From Prinsepia uniflora (lineage: Eukaryota; Streptophyta; Magnoliopsida; Rosales; Rosaceae): 64,000 bases of DNA. The DNA lies in the NCBI GenBank assembly GCA_032719365.1, contig CM064873.1, positions 2,452,501 through 2,516,500 of the forward strand, in the 5' to 3' direction. Positions 48,801 to 59,753 of this stretch are shown here, one piece after another. The notes under the pieces were generated by a model, which saw nothing but the letters and a program-made list of their open reading frames with translations, was not told where the DNA came from and searched no databases. The position numbers and the translations under genes are program-made. Each line of letters starts with the position of its first letter. The first letter of the stretch is position 1.

Positions 48801-49230
48801 GGTGACCCACATGGTTTTAATATGTGGTGGTGGTATTCCACGGTTTTGGGCTGAGTTCCCACACTTGGTTTTTGGTTAACGGTTTTTGGGCTAAGGCCCT
48901 AATGGCTCGGTTGAGCAAACGTTTTGGTTACTGGTTTTTGGTGGCATGCATACGTTTTTATTGGAGGGCATAAATGTCTTATAAATGTATTTGGTAAACT
49001 TATTGGTTTTTGTCCACTCACAGCTTTTGGTTTTAATGCCCTTCAGGTTGATTACGGATGCGATTGCAGCAGGGACTGGGACATTGCACACCTCCTCCAT
49101 CGATCCTTGCGCACTCTGGATGCCCTGTTTGGGCAGTGGCTCGTGGTTATCCCTTGTCTGACACCCCTTGTTGGACGGGAGCAGGGCACATTCCACGGTA
49201 ATCCCGGGGGGATTGGGATGGGTCCTGTCA
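45847..49230 (+). repeat. Element B 3' LTR
   Basis: The same length as the 5' LTR, at an exact offset of 6,676. I found six base differences: one near 40520, two near 40733-40734, one near 41468, one near 41486 and one near 41828 (5' LTR positions). No indels. Confidence 0.95.
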
Positions 49231-49268
49231 GTAATCCTGGGTGGATTGGGATGGGTCGTGTCACATGT

Positions 49269-51081
49269 GATCTCAACTGACGGAATCAGTGTGAATTCTC
49301 AGAAAGTTGAAGCAGTGGCGAAGTGGGAACAACCGAAGACCGTCACTGAAGTCAGAAGTTTCTTGGGATTGGCTGGTTATTACCGGAGGTTTGTAGAGGT
49401 TTTCTCTACCATTTCTGCCCCGTTGACACGACTGACGCGGAAGGGAGTCAAGTTCGTCTGGGATGACGACTGTGAGCGTAGTTTTCGGGAGCTAAAGGAA
49501 AGGTTGACATCTGCTCCTATACTGACCCTTCCAGACGACAGTGGGGAATTTGAGGTGTACAGTGATGCATCCTTACAGGGTTTGGGATGTGTGCTAATGT
49601 AGCATGGGAAAGTGATTGCCTATGCTTCGCGCCAGTTGAAGCCGCATGAGCGTAATTATCTTACGCACGACTTGGAGTTAGCTGCTGTCGTGCATGCGCT
49701 GAAAATTTGGAGACATCGCTTGTATGGTGCGACTTGCAGGCTGTTCACGGATCACAAGAGCCTGAAGTACTTGTTCACCCAGAAGGACTTGAATGTGAGG
49801 CAACGACGGTGGCTGGAGCTAATTAAGGATTATGATTGTACGATTGAGTACCACCCTGGAAAAGCCAATGTGGTGGTTGATGCTCTAAACCGGAAGTCAA
49901 CGCATTCTGTAGCACACCTACGGACGGTTCATTTGCCGCTTTTGGTTGAACTCCACAAGACTAGCATCGATTTGGGACTGGATGGCCAAGGTGTCTTGCT
50001 GGCTAGTTTTCATGTGAGACCACTCTTAGTCGATCGGATTGTTGGGGCTCAATCTCAAGATCCTATCTCCTGTGTACTTCGGATTGAAGTGGAAGCCGGT
50101 GAACGGCTAGATTTCACAGTCAGGGAGGATGAAGCTTTGCTAAAAAAAGGACGGTTGTGTGTGCTGGACATTGAGGCACTGAAGAAGGAGATCTTGGACG
50201 AGGCTCATAGTTCGGCCTACGCGATGCATCCTGGTGGGACCAAGATGTATCGTACATTGCGAGAACACTACTGGTGGCCGGGTATGAAACGAGAGATTAC
50301 CGAGTTTGTCAGCAGGTGTCTGATTTGTCAGCAAGTGAAGGCTGAGAGACAAAGACCTTATGGAGCCTTGCAACCACTACCTATCCCGGAATGAAAATGG
50401 GATCACATAACGATAGATTTTGTGTTTGGACTTCCTAGGACACCCAGAGGTCACGATGGAGTTTGGGTGATTGTGGACAGACTTACGAAATCAGTTCATT
50501 TCTTGCCGGTGCGAGAGAACTTCAAGATGACACAGTTGGCTCAGTTGTTTATCGATGAGATCATCCGGTTGCACGGTACTCCATAATCAATAGTTTCGGA
50601 CAGAGACACGAGGTTTACTTCTCGATTTTGGAAAAGTCTACAAGAAGCTTTTGGGATGAAACTTCGTTTCAGCACTGCATTTCATCCTCAGACTGACGGC
50701 CAGTCTGAGCGGACCATCCAGATATTGGAGGATATGATGCGAGCTTGCGCTTTTCAATTTCAAGGCACTTGGGAATCACACCTAGCCTTGATGGAATTTG
50801 CCTATAACAACAGCTATCAGGCGAGCATTGGGATGGCTCCTTACGAAGCCTTGTACGGACGGCAGTGCAGAACCCCGTTGTGTTGGATGGACGTGGGTGA
50901 AAGGAAGCTGACTAAGTCCGAGTTAGTGGAATTGACAACGGAGAAGGTCAAACTCATCAAATATCGGCTCAAGGCAGCCCAAGACAGACAAAAGAGCTAT
51001 GTGGACCATCTCATTAGAGATCTTGAGTTTGCGGTCGGAGATCGGGTATTTCTGAAACTGTCCCCTTGGAAAGGTGTAGTG
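49269..51081 (+). pseudogene. pol: Element A RT end, RNase H and integrase, with three in-frame stops
   Basis: Resumes the pol frame after C. RT thumb (VAKWEQPKTVTEVRSFLGL, YYRRFVEVF), RNase H (YSDASLQGLG; THDLELAAVVHALKIW; FTDHKSLKYLF; IEYHPGKANVVVDAL), and integrase follow. The integrase has the His/His/Cys/Cys zinc finger (ends CLICQQVKAE) and the core, with DFVFGLP, SDRDTRFTSRFW and HPQTDGQSER carrying the D,D,E positions. Stops interrupt at 49600-49602, 50392-50394 and 50584-50586, with no frameshift between. Cut at 51081 by solo LTR D. These enzymes would copy the RNA and insert the DNA; this copy cannot. Confidence 0.92.
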
Positions 51082-51905
51082 TGTAAGGACCCGTCCCGAA
51101 TATCGGGATTGAATATTAATTAATTATGGTTTAGAATGACTAATCGGGGATTAGTTGAGTGAAATCGGATGAAACGTGCAAAATGACCGTTTTGCCCCTG
51201 GAGTGGGCAAAATGTTGACTTTTAGTTCGGGCGGTCAAACGGACCTTAACCGATGACGGTGACGTAGTTCGGGACGTCACGAGTTCATAGACAGGTGGCA
51301 CGTTCGATTCCGACATTCGAGGAGAAAGTTATGATGTTCGGAAGTTGAGGGGTGTTTTGGTAATTTGGCATAGTAGGGGCCAAATGTTGACTTTTTGATC
51401 GGGAGGTCCGATGGACGAGGGCCAAGGATCGTTACGTAGGTCTCGTCGATACGAATCCAAAGACAGGCGGCATGCCGAAATCGGAGATTCGACGACGAAG
51501 TTATGATCACGGAATCAGGCTCGATTAACCGAACGAACCGGGAATAAAATAGTATTTTAATATGAAAAGTACCCGGTGACTGGACACACTTGGATGAGTG
51601 ACAAGTGTCACTCATCCCTTAAAATCAGGCACAAAACATGGATCCATGATTTTGGGGGAGACCAAATAATTATGTTTTATTATTTTTAATTAATTAATTA
51701 TCCTCTAATTTCCATTATTTCTCTTCTGTTTTCTTACCCGTGTGCAAGCAAACACAGAGAATGAGAGAGTCTAAAATTGTCCACCATTTCCTTCCATTTC
51801 TGAACCAAAGTGTGAGTAATTGAGAGGGTGTTGAGATTTAATTAGCAAGGATTAACGAGGGACTGAGTGAGGGCTTGAATTTGGAATTTCGAATTTTCGA
51901 ATTTT

Positions 51906-51928
51906 GGGGGGGGGGGGGGGGGGGGGGA
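51906..51928 (+). repeat. G23 homopolymer in LTR D
   Basis: Twenty-three G in a row between AATTTT and AGAATTCG. It could form a G-quadruplex. The exact length may be a sequencing or assembly artefact. Confidence 0.85.
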
Positions 51929-53761
51929 GAATTCGAATTGGAAGCTTGGAGCCGTGTTGATCGAAATTGAGTTCATTTCTAGTCTTCTAGGATTACCACG
52001 ACCTGTTTCATCGAAAGAACGAAGGCAATTGAGGTCCAATTGAGGTAGAACAGAAGCACTGTAGTCGCAGAGAGTTCGAGCTTGAGTCGTGGAGTTTGAG
52101 CCATGAATTGATTCAATTGAGTTGGGGAAAATGCTTACCTGAGTCCCTTGATGCTGCTGGATTAATCAATTTGGGGAAATCGTGTGACGGTGAAGGTTTT
52201 GGAATGTTGAACAATGGCCGGAGGTCCTTCGAATGATCGACTTTGATCGTAGGGTTTGAGGTATGGTTTTGTACAATTAACGTTACAGAACTCTAATTGG
52301 ACTTGAATCGAAACTGACTGAATGTTCAATTGGTGGAATCAATGTCGAATTGATAGAAAACGAACCGGGTCGCCTCGCGGGTTAAACGACCCGTTTATCA
52401 GACAAACGGGTTGGGACGGTGACACTGTAGCAGGCGCGTGGATTTCACGCGCAGCCACTCACGGCGGCGCGTGAGGGCGCGTCCGGCCTAGTCTCAAGGT
52501 GAGGTCAACATGACTTTTGATCCTCTCAGTGTAACGAACATTTTGACGTTGATTTCGGTGAAATCGGATATTGTTTCGATAATGTTCCGCGTATCCGAAG
52601 TTTTGTATTACGTTAAAAATACGTATTTAAATCCTGGAAAAATTGGGGAAAATTATATGTTGTATTTTGAGATGTTAGTAACCCTCTATAATGATTTTGG
52701 ACAGGAGTTGTGATTTCCAGATTTTACGGAAAAACGTGCAGCTCGGAAACGGACCGTTTTGGACGGTGTGTGTGAGTGGACTTTGTTTTCTAACCGTGAT
52801 GCATGCATATATGATTTAAATGCCTTATTATATGATTTTATATGCTTGGGCATGATTTTTGTTTCAATCCGGTAATTTCTCGGTTTTATGATTATTATAT
52901 TATTATTTTTGGGCGATTTTCGAGAAATTACGAAATTTGGTAAAAATGATGTTTGGACTTGGTTTATGAGTCCGGGATTGAAATTGATTAAAAATAATGT
53001 TTGGACTCGGATTATTGAGTCATGGATTGAAAGATGATGTGGTGACTCGGGAATGAGTCGAGGGTCAATTTCGTGGATTTACGTGAAAATGGCAACGGAG
53101 GTTGCAACACATGGATTTGCGTGATAATGTTCTTTTGGGCATGAGAACCCAAGTGAATAGTGATTTTGACTCGGAATTGGAGTCATTTGTGAAATTGTGA
53201 AATTAATGATTTATTGGGATTTTATGATTATTTTAATCAGTCTTTCGGGCACGTTTTACGAGGAATGTGCAAATGATGTTTTGGACTAGGCCCGGAGTCT
53301 AAATGATTTCTAAAATGATGTTTTGACTTGGTTGGTGAGTCAATGATGATTTTCGGATGATTCTATTGATTTAAATGTGATTTTAACGGTTTATGTGTAA
53401 AAAGGTATTTTGGGCTTGAGACCCAGTTGAGAATGACTTTGACTTAGTATGAAGTCAAGATTTGATTGAAATGTTTTGGGATGTAATTCCCGGGATGGTT
53501 TTCATTGTGATTGTGACATTCCCAGACGGTCGGTGCTTGGGGGGATTACCCAGACGACCGGAGCTTGGGGGATGTGATTGTAGGATCGGGAGTTGATCCT
53601 ATGGTAGTCAGCTTCTCGGATGATACTGAGCCTGGATGTACCACTCGGAGGTGTCTGATCCTGGGGATGTGTTCGCCCAGAGGTGACTGAGCCCGAGTAG
53701 GTTGAGCCCAGAGGTGTTTATTCCCGAGAGAGTGACTGGATATTGGCCTACGCGTAGTGCA

Positions 53762-53942
53762 GCACTTGTGAGTAGTGCAGTTTGATTGATTTTGCACTTG
53801 TGAGTTGTGCAGTTTGATTGATTTTGCACTTGTGAGTAGTGCAGATGTGATTTGTGATATTTTATGCACTTGTGAGTAGTGCGGATTGGTTGGATTGATG
53901 TATTTCTTGTGCATTGGTGATTAGTGCTGATTGGTATTGATT
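53762..53942 (+). repeat. Minisatellite of GCACTTGTGAGTAGTGC hairpins in LTR D
   Basis: Four good copies (53762, 53794, 53826, 53866) and a degenerate fifth near 53912. Each is a 5-base stem GCACT/AGTGC round TGTGAGT. Units are spaced 32, 32 and 40 bases apart. Confidence 0.85.
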
Positions 53943-54414
53943 GTGATGACGTACTGGTATGGAGTATGGGTTTTTGGTCTTTGTGGCCAGTGATTATGTT
54001 TTCACATGTTTTGGCCTGAGAGCCGGGATTTGATGTTTTATAACATGAACTGATTTGGTGAACATGAGTTTGATGGACCATGGGAAAAAATGTTTTGATT
54101 TTATCGGTCACTCATGTTTTACGATATGCATGCAAGTTTGTGAAAACTGGAGGGTAAGATTGTGTTTTGATAAATGTTTTTATAAGAGGTCATTTTTGTC
54201 CACTCACACCTTTTCTGTTTTGTGACCCTCCAGGCCGTGGTACGACGCTCGGGACTGATCGTGAGGCAGTGACAGCAGCAGAAATTCGCGCGAACATCCC
54301 TTGTCTGGCAACCACTGAAGGGGAGTTTCGGACCTTTAGTTGACTTGTCAGACGGGAGCAGGACCGGGCACGGTTTTTTTTTTACGTCCAGTTGGGACGG
54401 GTCCTGTCATAGTG

Positions 54415-54454
54415 AGATTTGGCAGGCGAGGGAAGTTGAGCCCTCGTTATATTG
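54415..54454 (+). pseudogene. pol: Element A integrase tail fragment running straight into the 3' LTR
   Basis: Thirteen codons (RFGRRGKLSPRYI) continue the integrase C-terminal region after D, then the 3' LTR begins. The rest of pol, any chromodomain, and the polypurine tract that should precede a 3' LTR are absent. Confidence 0.85.
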
Positions 54455-57274
54455 TGTAACGCCCCGGAAATTCGAAAAATGTAATATTGTAAAATATTGA
54501 ATAAAATGACGTTTTTACCCTTGTGATTCGTATGGTCAATTTGTTGACTTTTTGATTGGAGGGTCGAACGGACGTTGACCGATGATTGTGACGTAGTTCG
54601 GGACGTCACGAGTTGATAGACAGGTGGCACGTCCGATTCGGAGGTTCAGGGAAAAAGTTATGACGTTCGGAAGCCCAGGGGTATTATCGTAATTCGGACG
54701 ATATAGGGGAAAAAGTTGACTTTTTGGAATACGATTGATTTTCACATGACCCGAAGACCGTTAGGTTCGTCTCGAAGCCCCGAGTACAACGACAGGCGGC
54801 ATTCTTGAAACGGACATCGGATGACCGAGTTACGGGTCACGGAAGTTGGAGGGCATTTTGGTCATTTACACGACGGTTACTGTAGCACCACTGTGAAAAA
54901 CAGAGTGCACGGCCATGCCGTGGTGTTTTGTGCGTGCAATTTGTTTATGGCATTAGTGGTGTGATCAGATGATTATTTTATGTGAATTGAGGTAGTGGGA
55001 GCATGACTGAGTGACATTGGAGCATGGTTGGGCAGAGTTTCAGAGCACGGGAGGAGTAAAGAATGGCCATGGTTTCTGTGTTTGCGGGAAACCATTTTCA
55101 GTGACCTCAGTTGGTCTCCCACGGGCTGCTGGCTACACTGATCTATTAACCGTGTAAGGGAATGGAGAGATGATTCATTTTGCAAGCTTCTGGTAGTCTG
55201 AGAGAGAGTTGAGAGTGAGAGGTCTGAGACGGGGAAGAAAAACCAAGAATGGAGGGAAATTCAAAGGTCGAGTTTTGAGGTGAGTCGAGCCAAACTGTGA
55301 GTTGGATTAGCATTCTGAGACCATTACAAACATCCCCATGCAAGAATTGAAGAGCTTTGATCAAGGATTGCTCAGGAACTCAAGTTCCAGTTTCTGGAAA
55401 AATACAGGGTTGAGGACGACGGCTACCAGGTAACGGCTTGTTCAATTGGCTGTGCAATTGTGTTCGTCTAGGTTCCCTTAAGCTCCTGTCTGAGTTAATT
55501 TGAAAATGGGGCTAGGTTGGGTGAGTTCCAGACGTCGACTTGTTCGACTGTTCGAGTCTGGGTTTGATCGATTTAGGGATAGTCGAGGTTAATTGATCTT
55601 ACAGAACTAAAATTAATGGATTAGAGAAGGTGATAGGATTGAAAACGGGAGGAATTGATTGAGAATTGAAGGTTAACTGGTCGGGTTGAGTCGCGGGTAA
55701 TAGACTCGTTTAACAGGCTATTCGGGTGAGGGAGAAGACACTGTAGCTGGGTGCGTGGCCTTCACGCGCAACCACTTTGGGCGGCGCGTGACGGCGCGTG
55801 TGAGGTCTTTTCCGATCACGGTCAACTGAGGTTTTCTTCCTTTTAATGTTTTTAACATTTTATCTTTGGGGTTCGAATTGATCGGGAGTCGTTCGGGATA
55901 ATTTCGGGAGTTCGGAAGTTTAGGTCCTTAAGGTTAAATTCGTCGAAAAATCCGGAAAATTTAGGAAAAATCTTACGATTTATTTGGGGATGATTGTAAC
56001 CCTCCTTGTACGTTTTTACAGGCCCGGGCATTTCCGAAGCTATTGAGGAGCGCACGGGGCGCGATTGACGCTTCCTAAAACCGTGAGTGGACTTTTGATT
56101 TCAAAACTGTGCATGCATGACTATTTTACTTATTTATCTTGTGTTTTCACATATGATTTTATGTTGATAAATATGATATTTCGGTTTTACATGATTTCAC
56201 GCTTTTCGAGATAATTATCGTATTTCACGTATTTCGAGGTTACGATTTTCTCCTATGGATGAATGATGTTTTGATGAAGGATTTAGATGTGATTATGCAT
56301 GTTACGTATTTATGATGTTTTGATTATAATTGTGAAGTGGTTTTCGGGAATTGCATGTTTTGGAATTTGCAAGTGATTTCGGACATAAGTCCTATTATGA
56401 CAAGATATGATTTTTGGAAAACGGATCATGTTGAATCCTGGTTTATTGTGTTTATAAATGGTTTTGGGTTTAAAGACCCGGTTGATTGTTGGATCTGGCT
56501 TTGGGTTTAAAGACCCGGTTAATTGATGACGGGGGCGGGCCCGGAAAATTGGGTTTAAAAACCCGGATTGAGTTTAAAGACTCGGTTATTGTGATACCCC
56601 CGAAGCCTATTGATTATGTTTTGAGTTTAAAGACTCGTTGATATCCCGGGAAGGCCTGATATTGAGTTTAAAGACTCGGATGGATCCAACGGTTTAATTG
56701 TGATTATTGATTCACTTTTTACTTGATTTGCGTAATTGATGTTTCAAAATGACGGTTTCTGGATTTTGGTAATATTATATTATTTTACATGAGTTATGAC
56801 GGCTTTCTGTAATGTTTTCCATGTGTTTCGGAAAAAGGGATTTCAAATGTAGTATATGGTTTCGAATGGCTGGTTATGCATGCGTGTTATAAAACTGAAG
56901 GGCGAACCCCGATTTCCTTAAACTGTTTTCTGCAAACTTTTGTTTCGGTCCACTCACACCTTGTTGTTTTAAATACCCTCCAGGTCGTGGTACGAGGTCG
57001 GGGGCTAGCGCCGAGGCAGAGGCAGAGGCATAAAGTTTTCCATTGCGGAGTAGTTAGTTCACAGAGTAGGATTTGTTCTTTAACTTGTTTTGTAATATTA
57101 TGCTTTGTGAAACTATGGACTTGATGTCCAGTCGGTTGTATTTGTTTAATCTCCCTGGTCTGACAATGGGTGTGATGTAATATTATTTGGTTTTCCGGTC
57201 TTTTGGGTTCGATTGTCAGACGGGAGCAGGATGCTTCCCGATTATCGAGGCAATAATCGGGGTGGGTACTGTCA
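54455..57274 (+). repeat. Element A 3' LTR
   Basis: 2,820 bases from TGTAACGCCCCGG to GGGTACTGTCA, then TACTG. It aligns with the 5' LTR throughout, diverged by several percent. The left flank is TATTG, one base from TACTG. Confidence 0.92.
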
Positions 57275-57279
57275 TACTG

Positions 57280-58167
57280 TTTTATACTAATTTTAATTAG
57301 TTCGGAATATATTATTACTAACATTTTCATTATAAAATTGACAAATTAATCCCATTTTGAACTAAATCTATGATGGAAATCTTATTCTTACTAATCATTA
57401 TCAACTTATGTCTCCTAAAATAACAACAAAAGAAAATGAGTAAATAAAAGAACTACATGGACTGAAGCTATCTAAGCTTCCAGTGAAAAAAAAATGATGG
57501 TAGTTTCTTCCATTGTAGATTGTCATTGTATTTATCTAAGCTTATGAGGTTTTAAATTGATTTCATTAGATTTATGCCTATGTCTATGATGGCGTTAAAT
57601 ATATTTTGTGAGTAAATTTTGCATCAAATTTCTATCACCATAAAAAAAAATTAAACCATGCTTTTGAGTTCTTTGTAACTATCCAACTAATTCAAGACAC
57701 TAAAAAACAAGAATACTAAAAAATAAACACAGTGAAAGTAAGAACCCCCAAAAATAATCTAAAATTAGTTTGCAAGTAATAAAAACTCAGAATTCAATTC
57801 ATAATACAAATCCTATAATAAAAAAAGTAAGACAATGGATAAAAACTTACCTTTAAAATGAGCAAATACCAAAGCCAATTTTTTTTTTCAATACCCGCAA
57901 AAAAAATAACATACAAATATATTCAATACATCAAATCTAATGTAACAATCAAATTTGCCATAAAATAATTAAAAGCTAACAATTTACTCTAAATGGGAAA
58001 TCAAAATAATATTTTTTACAGATTCTAATCATTTGAAATATAATGGGAAATCTAATCCCAATAAGAATGAAATGAACGTACCAAATCAAAAATCGAAAAT
58101 GTAAACACAAAATTAAGAAAATAAGCGAAAGTGAAATAGAATGTTTTTTTTTAATCAGAAGTGAAAT
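57280..58167. other. AT-rich spacer between elements A and E
   Basis: Returns to low-GC host-like sequence with A/T runs. No gene or repeat recognised. It would be continuous with the sequence left of 25491 before A inserted. Confidence 0.6.
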
Positions 58168-59753
58168 TGGCAGGACCGCCCCCGAAAAGGGCATTGTTAA
58201 CCGTGATCGGTCCTGCTCCCGCTTGGAAAGACGACTGAAATCCCCAAATTACCCTCAGTACGTGCCAGACCAGGGATAGCCACATGTGCTTACTCATGCC
58301 TCCGCCTCACGATCAGCCTCGATCAACGCGCCACAACCTGGAGGGTCAATAAAAACCAAAAGGTGTGAGTGGACAAAAATAAATCAGTTTGTAAAAACAG
58401 TTACAAAAAGACGTTTTTACCCTCCGTGTAAAACCAATGCATGCATACAAAAATCGTTTAGCAAACCGATACATTTTCAACACCAGAAATCCGTAGATGG
58501 AAATCAAAAATATTTTCCATTTCTAAATCTTCGGGCCTTAGCCCGCAATCATAAACACCGGGCCTCAGCCCAAAACCACGAATCAAAACCAAATGCTCAA
58601 CATGATCCAAAACCATCAACCATATACCGGGCCACTGCCCAACTCAACCGAAACACCCACGCGCCAGCTACAGTACCTCTGCACAGTTCGTCGTTCTCAC
58701 CCGACTAGCCTGCAAACGGGTCCCAAGCCCGCGACACAACCCGGTTAAATCTCCATCAATACTCACTATAATCCCTCCCTGATTCCACCTAAATCATTCC
58801 TTTACATTTTAATTTAAGTTCTCATTCAATAATTACCCTCAACAAGCTCTAAATCAATCAATCCACCCGTGCTCAAAAAAACGGGTCCATCACTGAAACA
58901 CCCTCCAATCAGGCCAGTTTCCAAATTAAATTAAACGGGAGCTTCGTATGCCCCAAACGAACACTAAACCACACCCAATTTCAGGAACACTTACCCGTAG
59001 GTGATCGTCCATAAGCCTGAAATTTCTCCAAAATTGGAGCTTCCGTTCTTGGCCAATCCGGTGTCGATTTTCTTCATTCCTTGTACGGTTGAGTTCAACA
59101 AGCTCCTAGAAGACTATTCTTAACTTCGGTTTGGCTCAACTCAGCTCAAAAATTGATTTTAGAATTTTCCCTCCAATTTTCGATTTTTCTCCCAGAGCTG
59201 GTTCTCTCAACTCTCAGCCTTCCCTTGTTCCAAATGACGCTCAGAAGCACTCTCAGCACTCTGATAATCGAACGGTGTGGCCAACAGCTCGTGGGAATCC
59301 ATCTGATTCCACTGAAGATTGTTTCCCGCAAACAGAACCCGAAGCCATAGAAAATGAATACCCGTGCACTGGTTGCTTCAGCCCATGCCACCATACCGTC
59401 CAATACCTCAAAACACTTAAACAATTTCATGTTCAGTCCACTAAGCCGTTTAAACAATAGCCCGATCAGAGCACCACCCAGCACGGTGTGCAGGCTCTGT
59501 TTTCACGGTTGTTTGAACAGTAACCCCTGCACAAAATTACCATTTTGCCCTCAATTTGATAAATTACCAAATTGCCCCTCACCTTCCGTGACCCGTAACT
59601 TAGTCACCCGATGTCCGTTTCACGCGTGCCGCCTGTCGTTGTACTTGGGGCATTGAGACCATCCTAACGGTCCTCGATCCTCGGCCATCGGACCTCCCGG
59701 TCAAAAAGTCAACATTTTCCCTTATTTCGTCCAAATTACGAAAATGCCCCTTG
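58168..59753 (-). mobile_element. E: truncated antisense LTR
   Basis: Begins TGGCAGGACCG (LTR 3' end on the minus strand, with G for the usual A). It carries the LTR modules in reverse: an acceptor-like CCTCCAG (58335-58341 read backwards), a donor-like CGG/GTAAGT near 58992, and the ACCGTTAGG/GACAGGCGGCAC block. It is cut at 59753 by F, and its LTR 5' end is missing from the window. The GTGAGTGGAC partner of its acceptor stem was not found, so part of the middle seems deleted. Confidence 0.75.

Larger units (their letters stand above)
39171..49230 (+). mobile_element. B: complete young LARD-like non-autonomous LTR retrotransposon
   Basis: 10,060 bases: two 3,384-base LTRs, a tRNA-Met primer site, a 3.3-kb internal region without gag or pol, and a polypurine tract. 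GTAA stands on both sides (39167-39170, 49231-49234); GTAAT is also possible if the first T of the LTR is counted with the flank. The design fits LARDs, which rely on proteins of autonomous relatives. LTR identity is over 99.8 percent by eye, so it is the youngest insertion here. It lies in solo LTR C, which lies in element A. Confidence 0.9.
36362..49263 (+). mobile_element. C: solo LTR inside element A RT, split by element B
   Basis: Left part 36362-39170 starts TGTAACGACCCGTCCCG. The last 33 bases, 49231-49263, end GGGTCGTGTCA. CATGT flanks it (36357-36361 and 49264-49268). Without B it is about 2.84 kb and has no internal region. Its hairpin array (38270-38440) uses CGGGCCAGGGGCCCAG units. 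B is inserted 29 bases before its 3' end. Confidence 0.9.
51082..54409 (+). mobile_element. D: solo LTR in element A integrase
   Basis: 3,328 bases from TGTAAGGACCCGTCCCG to GACGGGTCCTGTCA, flanked by TAGTG (51077-51081 and 54410-54414). No internal region. It has its own array types: GACTCGG...GAGTC units (52950-53480) and GCACT...AGTGC units (53762-53942). The 23-base G run (51906-51928) is unusual. Confidence 0.92.
25496..57274 (+). mobile_element. Element A: old Ty3/gypsy LTR retrotransposon (Tekay/Del-like), broken and carrying nested insertions
   Basis: The outer unit of the nest. TACTG stands immediately left (25491-25495) and right (57275-57279) as an exact 5-base target duplication. 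It has a 5' LTR, a tRNA-Met primer site, gag, zinc knuckle, protease, reverse transcriptase, RNase H, integrase and a 3' LTR, in the Ty3/gypsy order. The coding line is interrupted by N1/N2 (29807-35448), C/B (36362-49263) and D (51082-54409). Joining across each insertion site, with one copy of the duplication, keeps the frame. Own length without insertions is roughly 10 kb. LTRs near 2.8 kb and the RT sequence type suggest the Tekay/Del chromoviruses. Stops, frameshifts and catalytic changes show it is dead. Confidence 0.93.

Noticed and set aside
54455..57274. Treating this LTR as an independent solo insertion rather than A's 3' LTR
   Set aside because: Its right flank TACTG matches the 5' outer flank of element A exactly, while its own left flank TATTG does not; it is best seen as A's 3' LTR, possibly after recombination with a nested relative.
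57976..58194. Hydrophobic 72-residue minus-strand frame at the edge of LTR E
   Set aside because: Crosses the host/LTR boundary and has no family likeness.
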